Positions 7,266-13,311 of a DNA stretch of 14,019 bases are shown here, piece by piece. The stretch is from Candidatus Sifarchaeum marinoarchaea (GTDB lineage: Archaea > Asgardarchaeota > Sifarchaeia > Borrarchaeales > Borrarchaeaceae). The translations under genes and the position numbers were made by a program. The DNA lies in contig JAECRW010000028.1 of NCBI GenBank assembly GCA_016294985.1, forward strand, positions 1 to 14,019, read 5' to 3'. The first letter of the stretch is position 1. Each line of letters starts with the position of its first letter. A model generated the notes under the pieces. The model saw only the letters and a program-made list of their open reading frames with translations. It made no database searches and had not been told where the DNA came from.

Positions 7266-7440
7266 AACATTCCTTATTTTCTTTTTATTGTCCAGATCAG
7301 TTTTCTATCGTAAGATATTTCCCTATGATGTCCTTCTAAGGGAGTTTTTACACAAAACACACATGATTTGCCGGATAAAGTATATTCGTATTACGGAATC
7401 TCTTATCTTAAAAAAAGTTTCGCCAGCATCTTAAATATGT

Positions 7441-7600
7441 GTTTCGATCAATGTTATTATATGAACTACCTCACGCTAAAGCGGAGAGGCTTCCTGCTTC
7501 TACGACCGAACTTGCTTTGACATAGGGAATACAATTTAAGTATTCCAGCGCTGCCAAAGTAGAGGATTCAGTCTCCACAGGCGTGAATTCGGTACGCACC
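7441..7600 (-). ncRNA. Predicted TnpB omega RNA (reRNA) with its guide
   Basis: In IS200/IS605-type elements the right-end transcript, overlapping the 3' end of tnpB, is the guide RNA of TnpB. Here the minus strand has a hairpin at 7469-7489: CCTC/GAGG and CGC/GCG arms around a TTTA loop, with the tnpB stop codon inside it. It is followed by GTAGTTCAT, a typical element end. The scaffold would stop near 7461, and the first flanking bases, 7460 down to about 7441, would be the guide: ATAATAACATTGATCGAAAC. The 5' limit is not visible; 7600 is a rough guess from the usual scaffold size of 100-150 bases. No expression evidence is available. Confidence 0.45.
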
Positions 7601-8754
7601 ATACCTACTGCTTGTGTTAAACCTTCATTTTCTAAGTTAACGCTTGAATTATGATCTCTGTCTATCACCATACCACACACATGACAGACGTAGATTCTTT
7701 CATCTAATCCTATTTCCCGGATGTTCCCGCAGCGTGAGCAGGTTTTAGTTGAAGGGAAAAACCTATCGACTTCAATCGGAGTATGCACCTTTACTTCAAG
7801 CATGCGTATTATTCCTCCAATCGCGGTTGATAGCATTTTGCCTCCCCATAGCCGCTGCCAGCCCTTGAGGTTCTCATCCTGATAGCAGACCACTCCATAA
7901 TTTTCTTGAATGTAATGTACTAATTTGTTCTTGATGTCCTGCTTGATATTGTTAGCTTTTGCATAGGCTTTTTCCAGTTTGCGCTTGGTTTTATACCAGT
8001 TCTGGCTGCGAAACTGCTGCCGACTTAATTTCTGATGTAGTTTTCTGAGTTTTGTGCTGATGCTGATGGGTATCGCATACCGGATAGCTATGCCATTGGA
8101 GAGAGTCAGTTGCTTCGCCAGACCGAAATCAATCCCCACGGTTTTTACGGGAGGTGGTGGTGTCTCCTTCGGCTGATAGGTGGTGATGGCCAGGTAGTAA
8201 TCGCCATGTCGTTGCAATAAGAGGCCATTGGCAAGCTCCACCCCTTCGGGCAGCTGATCCAGACCATTGACTCGCAGTTTCTGGCTGATGCCTTGTATCC
8301 GGACGTACTTTTCATTCAAAATTTGGTAGGTGTTACCGTATTGTTTCAAGGGAATCGACCGCACCTGGCTCTTGAATGTGAGTGCCCCGATTTTTCGTTC
8401 TTTAGCTTTTAAACGTGCCAGTCCTTTGATGTTATCCAGGGTTCGCTTAATCAGACTTTGTTTCATCTGTGAGGATAAATAACGCAGTGTACGGCGCTCA
8501 AAACTATCTTTGACTTTCACCGTCACTTCTGACAACTTATAATCTATTTCAAACACGTTAGGCTGGGCGAGGATATGGTTGTACAGCCATTTAGCCTCCA
8601 GAAATAACATTTTTAGCTGGTGTTTTGTTTGCCTGTTGAGATGAGAGCTGTCAATTTTGACGGTAAACACTCTACAGCTCTGGTGCTTTCGTCGCTCTTT
8701 AGTGGCCTTCAAGGTAGCCTTGATGGTCTCATTTTTGGTGAGGGTCATATTCAT
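7471..8754 (-). CDS. tnpB: TnpB, RNA-guided nuclease of an IS200/IS605-type element
   Basis: A full-length 427-residue TnpB. The N-terminal part (about 1-200) is the recognition and wedge region. RuvC-I is VGIDFG with D209, and RuvC-II is YQDENLKGW with E294. The zinc ribbon is C339-C342/C357-C360, and RuvC-III is DRDHNSSVNL (D365 or D367). All catalytic and zinc residues are present, so the nuclease should be active. The tail contains EFTPVE, common in transposon-encoded TnpB. TnpB is guided by omega RNA and cuts DNA next to a short target motif, helping the element persist. ATG 8754 is used; ATG 8748 is two codons further in. GC content is well above that of the neighbours, a sign of transfer. 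No TnpA gene is nearby. Confidence 0.95.
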   Translation of the reverse strand: MNMTLTKNETIKATLKATKERRKHQSCRVFTVKIDSSHLNRQTKHQLKMLFLEAKWLYNHILAQPNVFEIDYKLSEVTVKVKDSFERRTLRYLSSQMKQSLIKRTLDNIKGLARLKAKERKIGALTFKSQVRSIPLKQYGNTYQILNEKYVRIQGISQKLRVNGLDQLPEGVELANGLLLQRHGDYYLAITTYQPKETPPPPVKTVGIDFGLAKQLTLSNGIAIRYAIPISISTKLRKLHQKLSRQQFRSQNWYKTKRKLEKAYAKANNIKQDIKNKLVHYIQENYGVVCYQDENLKGWQRLWGGKMLSTAIGGIIRMLEVKVHTPIEVDRFFPSTKTCSRCGNIREIGLDERIYVCHVCGMVIDRDHNSSVNLENEGLTQAVGMVRTEFTPVETESSTLAALEYLNCIPYVKASSVVEAGSLSALA

Positions 8755-8837
8755 ATAACTTGCTGCTCCAAAATATAATCGCCAGAAATCTAAAGTTCCT
8801 GCATGCCTATATGACTAAAAACCCATACACAACAAGG

Positions 8838-8845
8838 TATATAAA
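8838..8845 (-). promoter_or_regulatory. TATA box of tnpB
   Basis: TATATAAA on the plus strand (TTTATATA on the minus strand) lies about 84 bases upstream of the tnpB ATG, inside the left end of the element next to its hairpin. It would give a leader of about 60 bases. The motif is nearly symmetric, so its orientation is inferred from tnpB. Confidence 0.35.
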
Positions 8846-8860
8846 CACCACGCCATTCAT

Positions 8861-8881
8861 CACCACTCTAAAGAGTTGGTG
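8861..8881. repeat. Left-end hairpin of the IS element
   Basis: CACCACTCT (8861-8869) and AGAGTTGGTG (8872-8881) pair with one bulged T around a two-base spacer. Subterminal hairpins of this kind are recognised by the Y1 transposase TnpA of IS200/IS605 elements. It lies 15-19 bases inside the inferred left edge, the usual distance. Confidence 0.5.
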
Positions 8882-8902
8882 CATTCTGGCTTAGCTATCA
8901 GT

Positions 8903-8931
8903 AATGCATAATCTTTGCTTGATTGCGCATT
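8903..8931. repeat. Inverted repeat just outside the IS left end
   Basis: AATGCATAATC (8903-8913) and GATTGCGCATT (8921-8931) form an 11-base stem with one mismatch and one G-U pair around a seven-base loop. It abuts the inferred TTAC target motif (8901-8904). It may be part of the insertion target, an outer piece of the element, or a remnant hairpin. Confidence 0.35.
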
Positions 8932-9034
8932 CCCTTTAGATAACAAAATTTTACTTTCATTACTATGAAATGCGGCTAAAGACAAATTGTATTTCTCTTG
9001 TTTATTTTTGTGAAGAGTTACTTCATTTTTGTCC

Positions 9035-9062
9035 CTTTAAACACTGTTAAGACTTTAAACAC
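9035..9062. repeat. Direct repeat of CTTTAAACAC before the phosphatase-like gene
   Basis: CTTTAAACAC occurs at 9035-9044 and again at 9053-9062, 18 bases apart, ending 59 bases before the start at 9122. Each copy contains a TTTAAA core that could act as a TATA box. The pair could be tandem promoter elements or a two-site operator. Confidence 0.35.
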
Positions 9063-9121
9063 CTCATAAAATTCAGATACATCGATTTATTTGCAGAAAA
9101 GATTTTACTTCCAATAGACTT

Positions 9122-9892
9122 TTGAATGAGTTTTATGAGATATTAAACAGAAGAATGGAGGCTTTCTCTTTGGCAGCAGAGTCTGACGATTATCTTGAAC
9201 TGACAGCAAATATGACAGCTATCCCTGCAACTATTTTGAAACTTTTAAAGGTAAACGTCCCAGCGTCCCTCACTTCACCTATTAATGATATTAACTTTAA
9301 TGTAGATCGTATAGTTTTCATTATGCTAGATAACTTCGGTCTATTTGAGTACACTTATTATAAACCTGAATTCTTAATTCAAGCCTGTGATGCTCTCGTC
9401 CTTCTAGATACACCAAATCCTTACACTGAAGGGATTTTACGACAGATTTTCTATGGCACCGACCAAGATCAAGAATTTCATCTCCCAGGATTTCTTTTAG
9501 CCAACGGGAAATCTGTCGCTTTACTCGGACGCCAGGATGACCTGAACATAATTGCAAAGAATGCACATTCTGTCCCATGTACAGACGACATGAATGTCTA
9601 TATCAATGCTGTAAAAGCCTTGAATAGATATGACTTTCTCTCATTGCATTTTGTCGATTTTGAAAAATTGTATCAGCAATATGCGTTTCAACCACCTGCT
9701 GAAACGTTAAAGCAGTTAATTCGGCGGACTGATAAATGGCTCAAGGTGTTATATTTACAATCTAAATCGGGAACAGTCTTTATTGTTCTTAGTTCTCATG
9801 GAAAACATCAAATTGATTTACAAATCAAAGGAAAAGCTGCACAATGGCGGCTGGCAAGCCTTCCTATAGCTATATTCTCGAAAAAGCCTTGA
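9122..9892 (+). CDS. Alkaline-phosphatase-superfamily-like protein with depleted active site
   Basis: A 256-residue protein without signal peptide or membrane segment. It shows the strand signatures of the alkaline phosphatase/phosphopentomutase superfamily: RIVFIMLDNFG (63-73) with D70 at the first metal position, NPYTEG (99-104) with T102 where a nucleophile could sit, FLSLHFVDFEKL (172-183) with D179, and VFIVLSSHGKH (219-229). Key residues are altered: the usual TSDHG is LSSHG, so the metal Asp is Ser225, and the His expected a few residues after D179 is absent. It may have lost hydrolase activity or use another mechanism. The start is the TTG at 9122; ATG 9155 is an alternative, and no upstream ATG exists in this frame. 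The assignment rests on motifs only and is moderate. Confidence 0.65.
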   Translation: MNEFYEILNRRMEAFSLAAESDDYLELTANMTAIPATILKLLKVNVPASLTSPINDINFNVDRIVFIMLDNFGLFEYTYYKPEFLIQACDALVLLDTPNPYTEGILRQIFYGTDQDQEFHLPGFLLANGKSVALLGRQDDLNIIAKNAHSVPCTDDMNVYINAVKALNRYDFLSLHFVDFEKLYQQYAFQPPAETLKQLIRRTDKWLKVLYLQSKSGTVFIVLSSHGKHQIDLQIKGKAAQWRLASLPIAIFSKKP

Positions 9893-9988
9893 AAATCGTT
9901 TTCTTAAGTATTTGTCCACAAGATAACATAAATCCATTAAGAGTATACTACGTGGCTAATAACACACGGGACGCATGAATAACATATC

Positions 9989-9995
9989 TTTTTTT
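9989..9995 (+). terminator. T-rich terminator candidate
   Basis: A run of seven T lies 97 bases after the phosphatase-like gene, in the convergent gap before the CARDB gene. Archaeal transcription often ends at such T tracts. No hairpin precedes it. Confidence 0.25.
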
Positions 9996-10001
9996 CAAAA
10001 A

Positions 10002-11939
10002 CTAAATTCCTAATTTTCTTTTCAAGTATTCAAGAATTTCTTTTGTTGTTTTTTCACCTAATATACTACCAATAGTCCATTTTCGCTTTCCAAAGATGTA
10101 TAGAATATTAGATAAAAATAAATTACTAATAATTAAGCCTTCGAATAGCAATGGAATCTCAACTGTCCTCCGAATAGTATATGCTTGAAAGAGTAACAAA
10201 GGAAAGGTCAATCCTATTATTACAACGAAAATATCGCGATGATGTTTTTCTACAAATGAGAATCTTCTCAGATAGTAGCTAAAGTAGATTGCATGAGTGA
10301 GAGAGATCAATATTGCTCCATAAAGAAATTGAATGTCTATTATGTCAAACAGAAATATTCTACCAGAGAATGAAATACTAAAAATTGGTTCAAGTACTAG
10401 AATGGATGTAGAGTAAGAATTATCTGCTTTATTCTTCTCATTTTCAATCCCAGATATCTTGACTAAAATAGAGTGATTACCTCCAATTGCAGTCCATTCT
10501 AACGTAACTTCTTTGTAGGAATTAACATTAACATTCGTTTTTGTAGTATTAACTAGTGTATTGTCTACAAAAAGATTGATAGTGACAGTCTCATTTACAG
10601 TGCCCGTATTTTCTATAAATGCTTTTACTTGTATAATCTCGCCGTTTACTGGAGGATGCTTCGGATAAATGACAACACGACTCAATGTCACATCACGCGT
10701 TGGAATGTGTAATGTTAGTGTGAGATTGTTGTTACTTGAAATAATTTCTTTCTGTTGAGAGAATCCGTCAATCTCTGCCAATACCTTAATTTTATGATGT
10801 CCACTTTTTGCTTTCCACAGAAACTGTTTTTCGATTGAACTCCCTTCAGATAATTTATTTTTTGTAGTTGTAATTCGTTTATTGTCAATTTCTAGGTGAA
10901 TGTTTACAAGTTCATCTTTTGACCCTAGATTTTCTATCGTAGTATTAATAACGACCCAGTCTCCAGTCTTAATTACTTGAGGAGTCACTGATAATGACGT
11001 AACAGTTACATCTCGAAAGGGTGCTACCTGAATAGTAGAATTTGATAATACCTGAATCGTATATTGAGAAGAATTTCCAAATATGCTGAATTCGATATCT
11101 AATGTATTCCTGCCTTCATATAGCAACGTTTTGTTAATATTAATTGAAAAGTCGATTCTATCTGATTCATTGCTTATGCTCCATATCCCAGTGGTTATCT
11201 CCACTTGGTTCCACAAAAGAGAAATGCTCAGGTTATAGACGGTAAGATGATTCTCTACAGAATAATATGTTCTAAGATTAGCTGAAAATTGATCTGTCAA
11301 CACTTCCTCAGAAATATTAAATTCTAAAGTGGCTTTAAAAGTTTGAAATTTTGGTGAACCGTCTGGCAAGTAATCTTGAAAGTCGGCAGGATAAGGCAGC
11401 GCATCACCTAATTCACTAAAACTGTATTCACCAGTTGATTGAATATTTGAGATCGTTTTAACGAAGAGATAGGAATCGTTGTAGAGTGTTAATTTCGTTT
11501 GGCCATCGTAACTCGAAATAAAGTCAAGTCTAAGTTCAATAATGTTGTTTCCCTCTAAAAAGGCATCAAATGGAATGACTAACTTTACCCAATAGTCATC
11601 TAGATTCTCTAGACGCGCACTATTAATACCTTTACTTCTATGAAAGCGATTATTGCAATTAACTTCGATATTAAAATCAGAAGCGGATGGATTGCCCGAA
11701 AATCCTAGGTGGAGCGAAAGCGAAAAGGCTTTGTCTTCTATTGACTCAACTGAGAATGGAATAACAATATTGTCTACAGCCTCGCCTCCATTACTGGCTG
11801 AAAGTCGGATTGTGTCAATATCAAGTTCTGAAAATAGATTTTTGCCATCCTTTAGACTTATAGCCCCCTCTGAAGAGGGCATCATCATTGGTAAGAGCAT
11901 GAATATTGCTATAATGCTGATAATGAGGGCTTTTTTCAA
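10002..11939 (-). CDS. Secreted, membrane-anchored protein with two CARDB domains
   Basis: A 645-residue surface protein. A signal peptide is clear at 1-26 (KK followed by a hydrophobic run, then small residues SSEGA). A beta-rich region (about 30-305) follows, then two CARDB-type Ig-like domains, about 309-410 and 415-516, each opening with RDVTxxxxxxxP and containing an ENxG turn. Three membrane segments come next (about 527-557, 569-588, 595-617), with basic residues in the loop at 558-569 and in the tail 618-645, both predicted cytoplasmic. Many N-x-S/T sequons suggest N-glycosylation. CARDB domains are adhesion-type folds; the ligand is unknown. The start is a TTG at 11939, preceded by AGGAAAG, and the signal peptide begins there. 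It is transcribed alone, divergently from hypD. Confidence 0.82.
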   Translation of the reverse strand: MKKALIISIIAIFMLLPMMMPSSEGAISLKDGKNLFSELDIDTIRLSASNGGEAVDNIVIPFSVESIEDKAFSLSLHLGFSGNPSASDFNIEVNCNNRFHRSKGINSARLENLDDYWVKLVIPFDAFLEGNNIIELRLDFISSYDGQTKLTLYNDSYLFVKTISNIQSTGEYSFSELGDALPYPADFQDYLPDGSPKFQTFKATLEFNISEEVLTDQFSANLRTYYSVENHLTVYNLSISLLWNQVEITTGIWSISNESDRIDFSININKTLLYEGRNTLDIEFSIFGNSSQYTIQVLSNSTIQVAPFRDVTVTSLSVTPQVIKTGDWVVINTTIENLGSKDELVNIHLEIDNKRITTTKNKLSEGSSIEKQFLWKAKSGHHKIKVLAEIDGFSQQKEIISSNNNLTLTLHIPTRDVTLSRVVIYPKHPPVNGEIIQVKAFIENTGTVNETVTINLFVDNTLVNTTKTNVNVNSYKEVTLEWTAIGGNHSILVKISGIENEKNKADNSYSTSILVLEPIFSISFSGRIFLFDIIDIQFLYGAILISLTHAIYFSYYLRRFSFVEKHHRDIFVVIIGLTFPLLLFQAYTIRRTVEIPLLFEGLIISNLFLSNILYIFGKRKWTIGSILGEKTTKEILEYLKRKLGI

Positions 11940-12009
11940 AATGCTTTCCTTCCATATCGATCCAGTTTAGAGGAACGATTAAATCCTCTTCGCCCAAATA
12001 AATTTGCAA

Positions 12010-12022
12010 GAAAGGTTCTTTC
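12010..12022. promoter_or_regulatory. Inverted repeat next to the CARDB gene promoter
   Basis: GAAAG (12010-12014) and CTTTC (12018-12022) flank a three-base spacer, just downstream (minus strand) of the TATA-like element at 12029-12037. The position near the expected transcription start would suit a repressor site. The arms are short, so chance is possible. Confidence 0.2.
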
Positions 12023-12028
12023 ACGGCT

Positions 12029-12037
12029 TTATAAACG
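12029..12037 (-). promoter_or_regulatory. TATA-like element of the CARDB gene
   Basis: Minus-strand TTTATAAAG lies about 90 bases before the TTG at 11939. A start about 25 bases downstream would leave a leader of roughly 65-70 bases. Confidence 0.4.
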
Positions 12038-12114
12038 TTTTTACGATGTTAAAACTACACTTCAATAGTTATTTAATATCAATAATAATAGTAGCAGCTG
12101 CATAGATGAGCGCC

Positions 12115-12123
12115 CTTATAAAG
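12115..12123 (+). promoter_or_regulatory. TATA-like element of hypD
   Basis: CTTATAAAG lies about 90 bases before the hypD start, giving a leader of about 70 bases if used. Two copies of TACTTGA (12131-12137 and 12140-12146) lie between it and the expected transcription start, where a repressor could bind. Confidence 0.4.
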
Positions 12124-12200
12124 TGTATGATACTTGAGTTACTTGAACAGACTCTCGGAAGATAAATCCCACGATATGCTCATAAAAGCTCTTTAATTGA

Positions 12201-12205
12201 AGGTG
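12201..12205 (+). promoter_or_regulatory. Ribosome binding site of hypD
   Basis: AGGTG stands seven bases before the TTG at 12213. This supports a TTG start for hypD, where no suitable ATG exists before the conserved N-terminus. Confidence 0.6.
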
Positions 12206-12212
12206 TATCTTT

Positions 12213-13277
12213 TTGATTAAGGAAAAAGCCGACCAATATGTTAAATTAATACATAGAATAATGCCTGAGTTTAAAGTAAAAATAATGCATGTTTGTGGGA
12301 CGCATGAACAGGCAATTACTCGAGCTGGATTAAGAACATTACTACCTAAAAATTTGGAACTTCTTGCAGGTCCAGGATGCCCAGTATGTGTAGTTCCCGC
12401 GCATGATATCGATGAAGCGTTGCTTTTAGCAAAGGATGGTAAAATTATCACAACATATGGCGATATGATCCGAGTACCTGCCAGTGAGATTTCTCTAGCA
12501 GATGCAAAGGCTGAGGGTGCGAATATAAAGATTGTTTATAGCGTTAATGATGCTATCAAACTTGCGCAAAAATATCCGACTGAAGAAGTGGTTTTTTTTG
12601 GGATAGGATTTGAAACAACGGCACCTACTTTAGCCGCAGAAATGATCAAAAGACCACCAAAAAATTTCAGTGTCTTAACATCATATCGACTTATTCCACC
12701 GGTTATGGAACTTATTATGGGCATTGGAGACCTGCATGTAGAAGGTTTTATTTGCCCAGGACATGTAGCTACAGTAATAGGTACCAAACCATTTCAGTTC
12801 CTTCCGGAGTTATATTCCATGCCCACAGTTATTGCAGGCTTTGAACCTTTAGACATTCTCTTAGCGATTCTTATGCTACTTAAACAGATCAGAAACAATG
12901 ATCCAAAGGTAGATAATGAATATAGTCGTTCAGTAGCTGATGAAGGAAATAAAAGGGCACAGGAGATTATGAATGAGGTATTTGAAACCGCCACTGTGCG
13001 ATGGCGAGGGATTGGACGTGTTCCTCTCTCTGGATACCATTTAAAAGAAGAATTTTCAGATTACAATGCAAGAAAAAAGTATAACATTACTATAGAAGGT
13101 TCTATAGATATTAGACCAGGATGTTCTTGTCATCTTGTGATTATTGGAAAACTCCAGCCAGATCAGTGTCCTCTCTTTGGAGAAGAATGTACACCGATTC
13201 ACCCTTATGGTCCTTGCATGGTAAGTCATGAGGGCACGTGCAACATTTTTTACCGTTATAGTGCGCGCAAAAAGTGA
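12213..13277 (+). CDS. hypD: HypD, [NiFe]-hydrogenase Fe(CN)2CO cofactor assembly protein
   Basis: A complete 354-residue HypD, the usual family length. It has all signature motifs: MHVCGTHE (25-32) with C28, GPGCPVC (53-59) with C56 and C59, the GFETTAPT segment, PGHV, AGFEPLDIL, LKEEFSDYNARKK, and a C-terminal cysteine-rich part (C304, C306, C319, C326, C335, C343) that carries the [4Fe-4S] cluster. HypD works with HypC to assemble the Fe(CN)2CO group for [NiFe]-hydrogenase in the cytoplasm. The TTG start at 12213 is backed by AGGTG seven bases before it. No hypC, hypE, hypF or hydrogenase gene is in the window, so hypD stands apart from its partners. The wecB-like gene begins 34 bases after its stop. 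Confidence 0.97.
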   Translation: MIKEKADQYVKLIHRIMPEFKVKIMHVCGTHEQAITRAGLRTLLPKNLELLAGPGCPVCVVPAHDIDEALLLAKDGKIITTYGDMIRVPASEISLADAKAEGANIKIVYSVNDAIKLAQKYPTEEVVFFGIGFETTAPTLAAEMIKRPPKNFSVLTSYRLIPPVMELIMGIGDLHVEGFICPGHVATVIGTKPFQFLPELYSMPTVIAGFEPLDILLAILMLLKQIRNNDPKVDNEYSRSVADEGNKRAQEIMNEVFETATVRWRGIGRVPLSGYHLKEEFSDYNARKKYNITIEGSIDIRPGCSCHLVIIGKLQPDQCPLFGEECTPIHPYGPCMVSHEGTCNIFYRYSARKK

Positions 13278-13299
13278 AATATTTGATGCAAGAATCTGC

Positions 13300-13304
13300 G
13301 AGGT
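13300..13304 (+). promoter_or_regulatory. Ribosome binding site of wecB
   Basis: GAGGT lies seven bases before the ATG at 13312. It argues for this ATG over an in-frame GTG at 13261, which would overlap the end of hypD by 17 bases. Confidence 0.5.
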
Positions 13305-13311
13305 AGCAGAT

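Larger units (their letters stand above)
7461..8900 (-). mobile_element. IS200/IS605-superfamily element carrying only tnpB
   Basis: The element holds tnpB but no tnpA transposase, as in IS1341-type insertions. The right end is set by the hairpin at 7469-7489 followed by TTCAT (minus strand). The left end has an imperfect hairpin at 8861-8881 (CACCACTCT/AGAGTTGGTG, one bulged base). Outside it, at 8901-8904, the minus strand reads TTAC, the left cleavage and target motif known for IS605 relatives; CTGAT at 8897-8901 is an alternative. The left edge is therefore 8896-8900. There is no target-site duplication to use, as expected for this superfamily. GC is about 54% in 8161-8280 against about 30% in 9301-9360, both counted by hand, which points to recent arrival. 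It would need a TnpA in trans to move. Confidence 0.7.
8901..9121. other. Non-coding stretch between the IS element and the phosphatase-like gene
   Basis: Together with the left end of the element this makes a gene-free stretch of 367 bases (8755-9121). It holds an 11-base inverted repeat (8903-8913 with 8921-8931), a small palindrome TGAAG/CTTCA at about 9011-9025, and a direct repeat of CTTTAAACAC (9035-9044 and 9053-9062). The frame of the next gene is open back to 9059 but has no ATG there. I see no tRNA or other RNA gene. Confidence 0.5.

Noticed and set aside
7301..7440. Possible box C/D small RNA (TATGATGT) or other RNA gene
   Set aside because: The C-box match is imperfect, and no properly placed D, C' and D' boxes or closing stem were found.
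11821..12024. Minus-strand frame of 67 codons starting at GTG 12024
   Set aside because: It starts only five bases from the TATA-like element of the CARDB gene, so the start would precede the transcript. Its 3' half overlaps the signal-peptide coding region in another frame and shows no motif.
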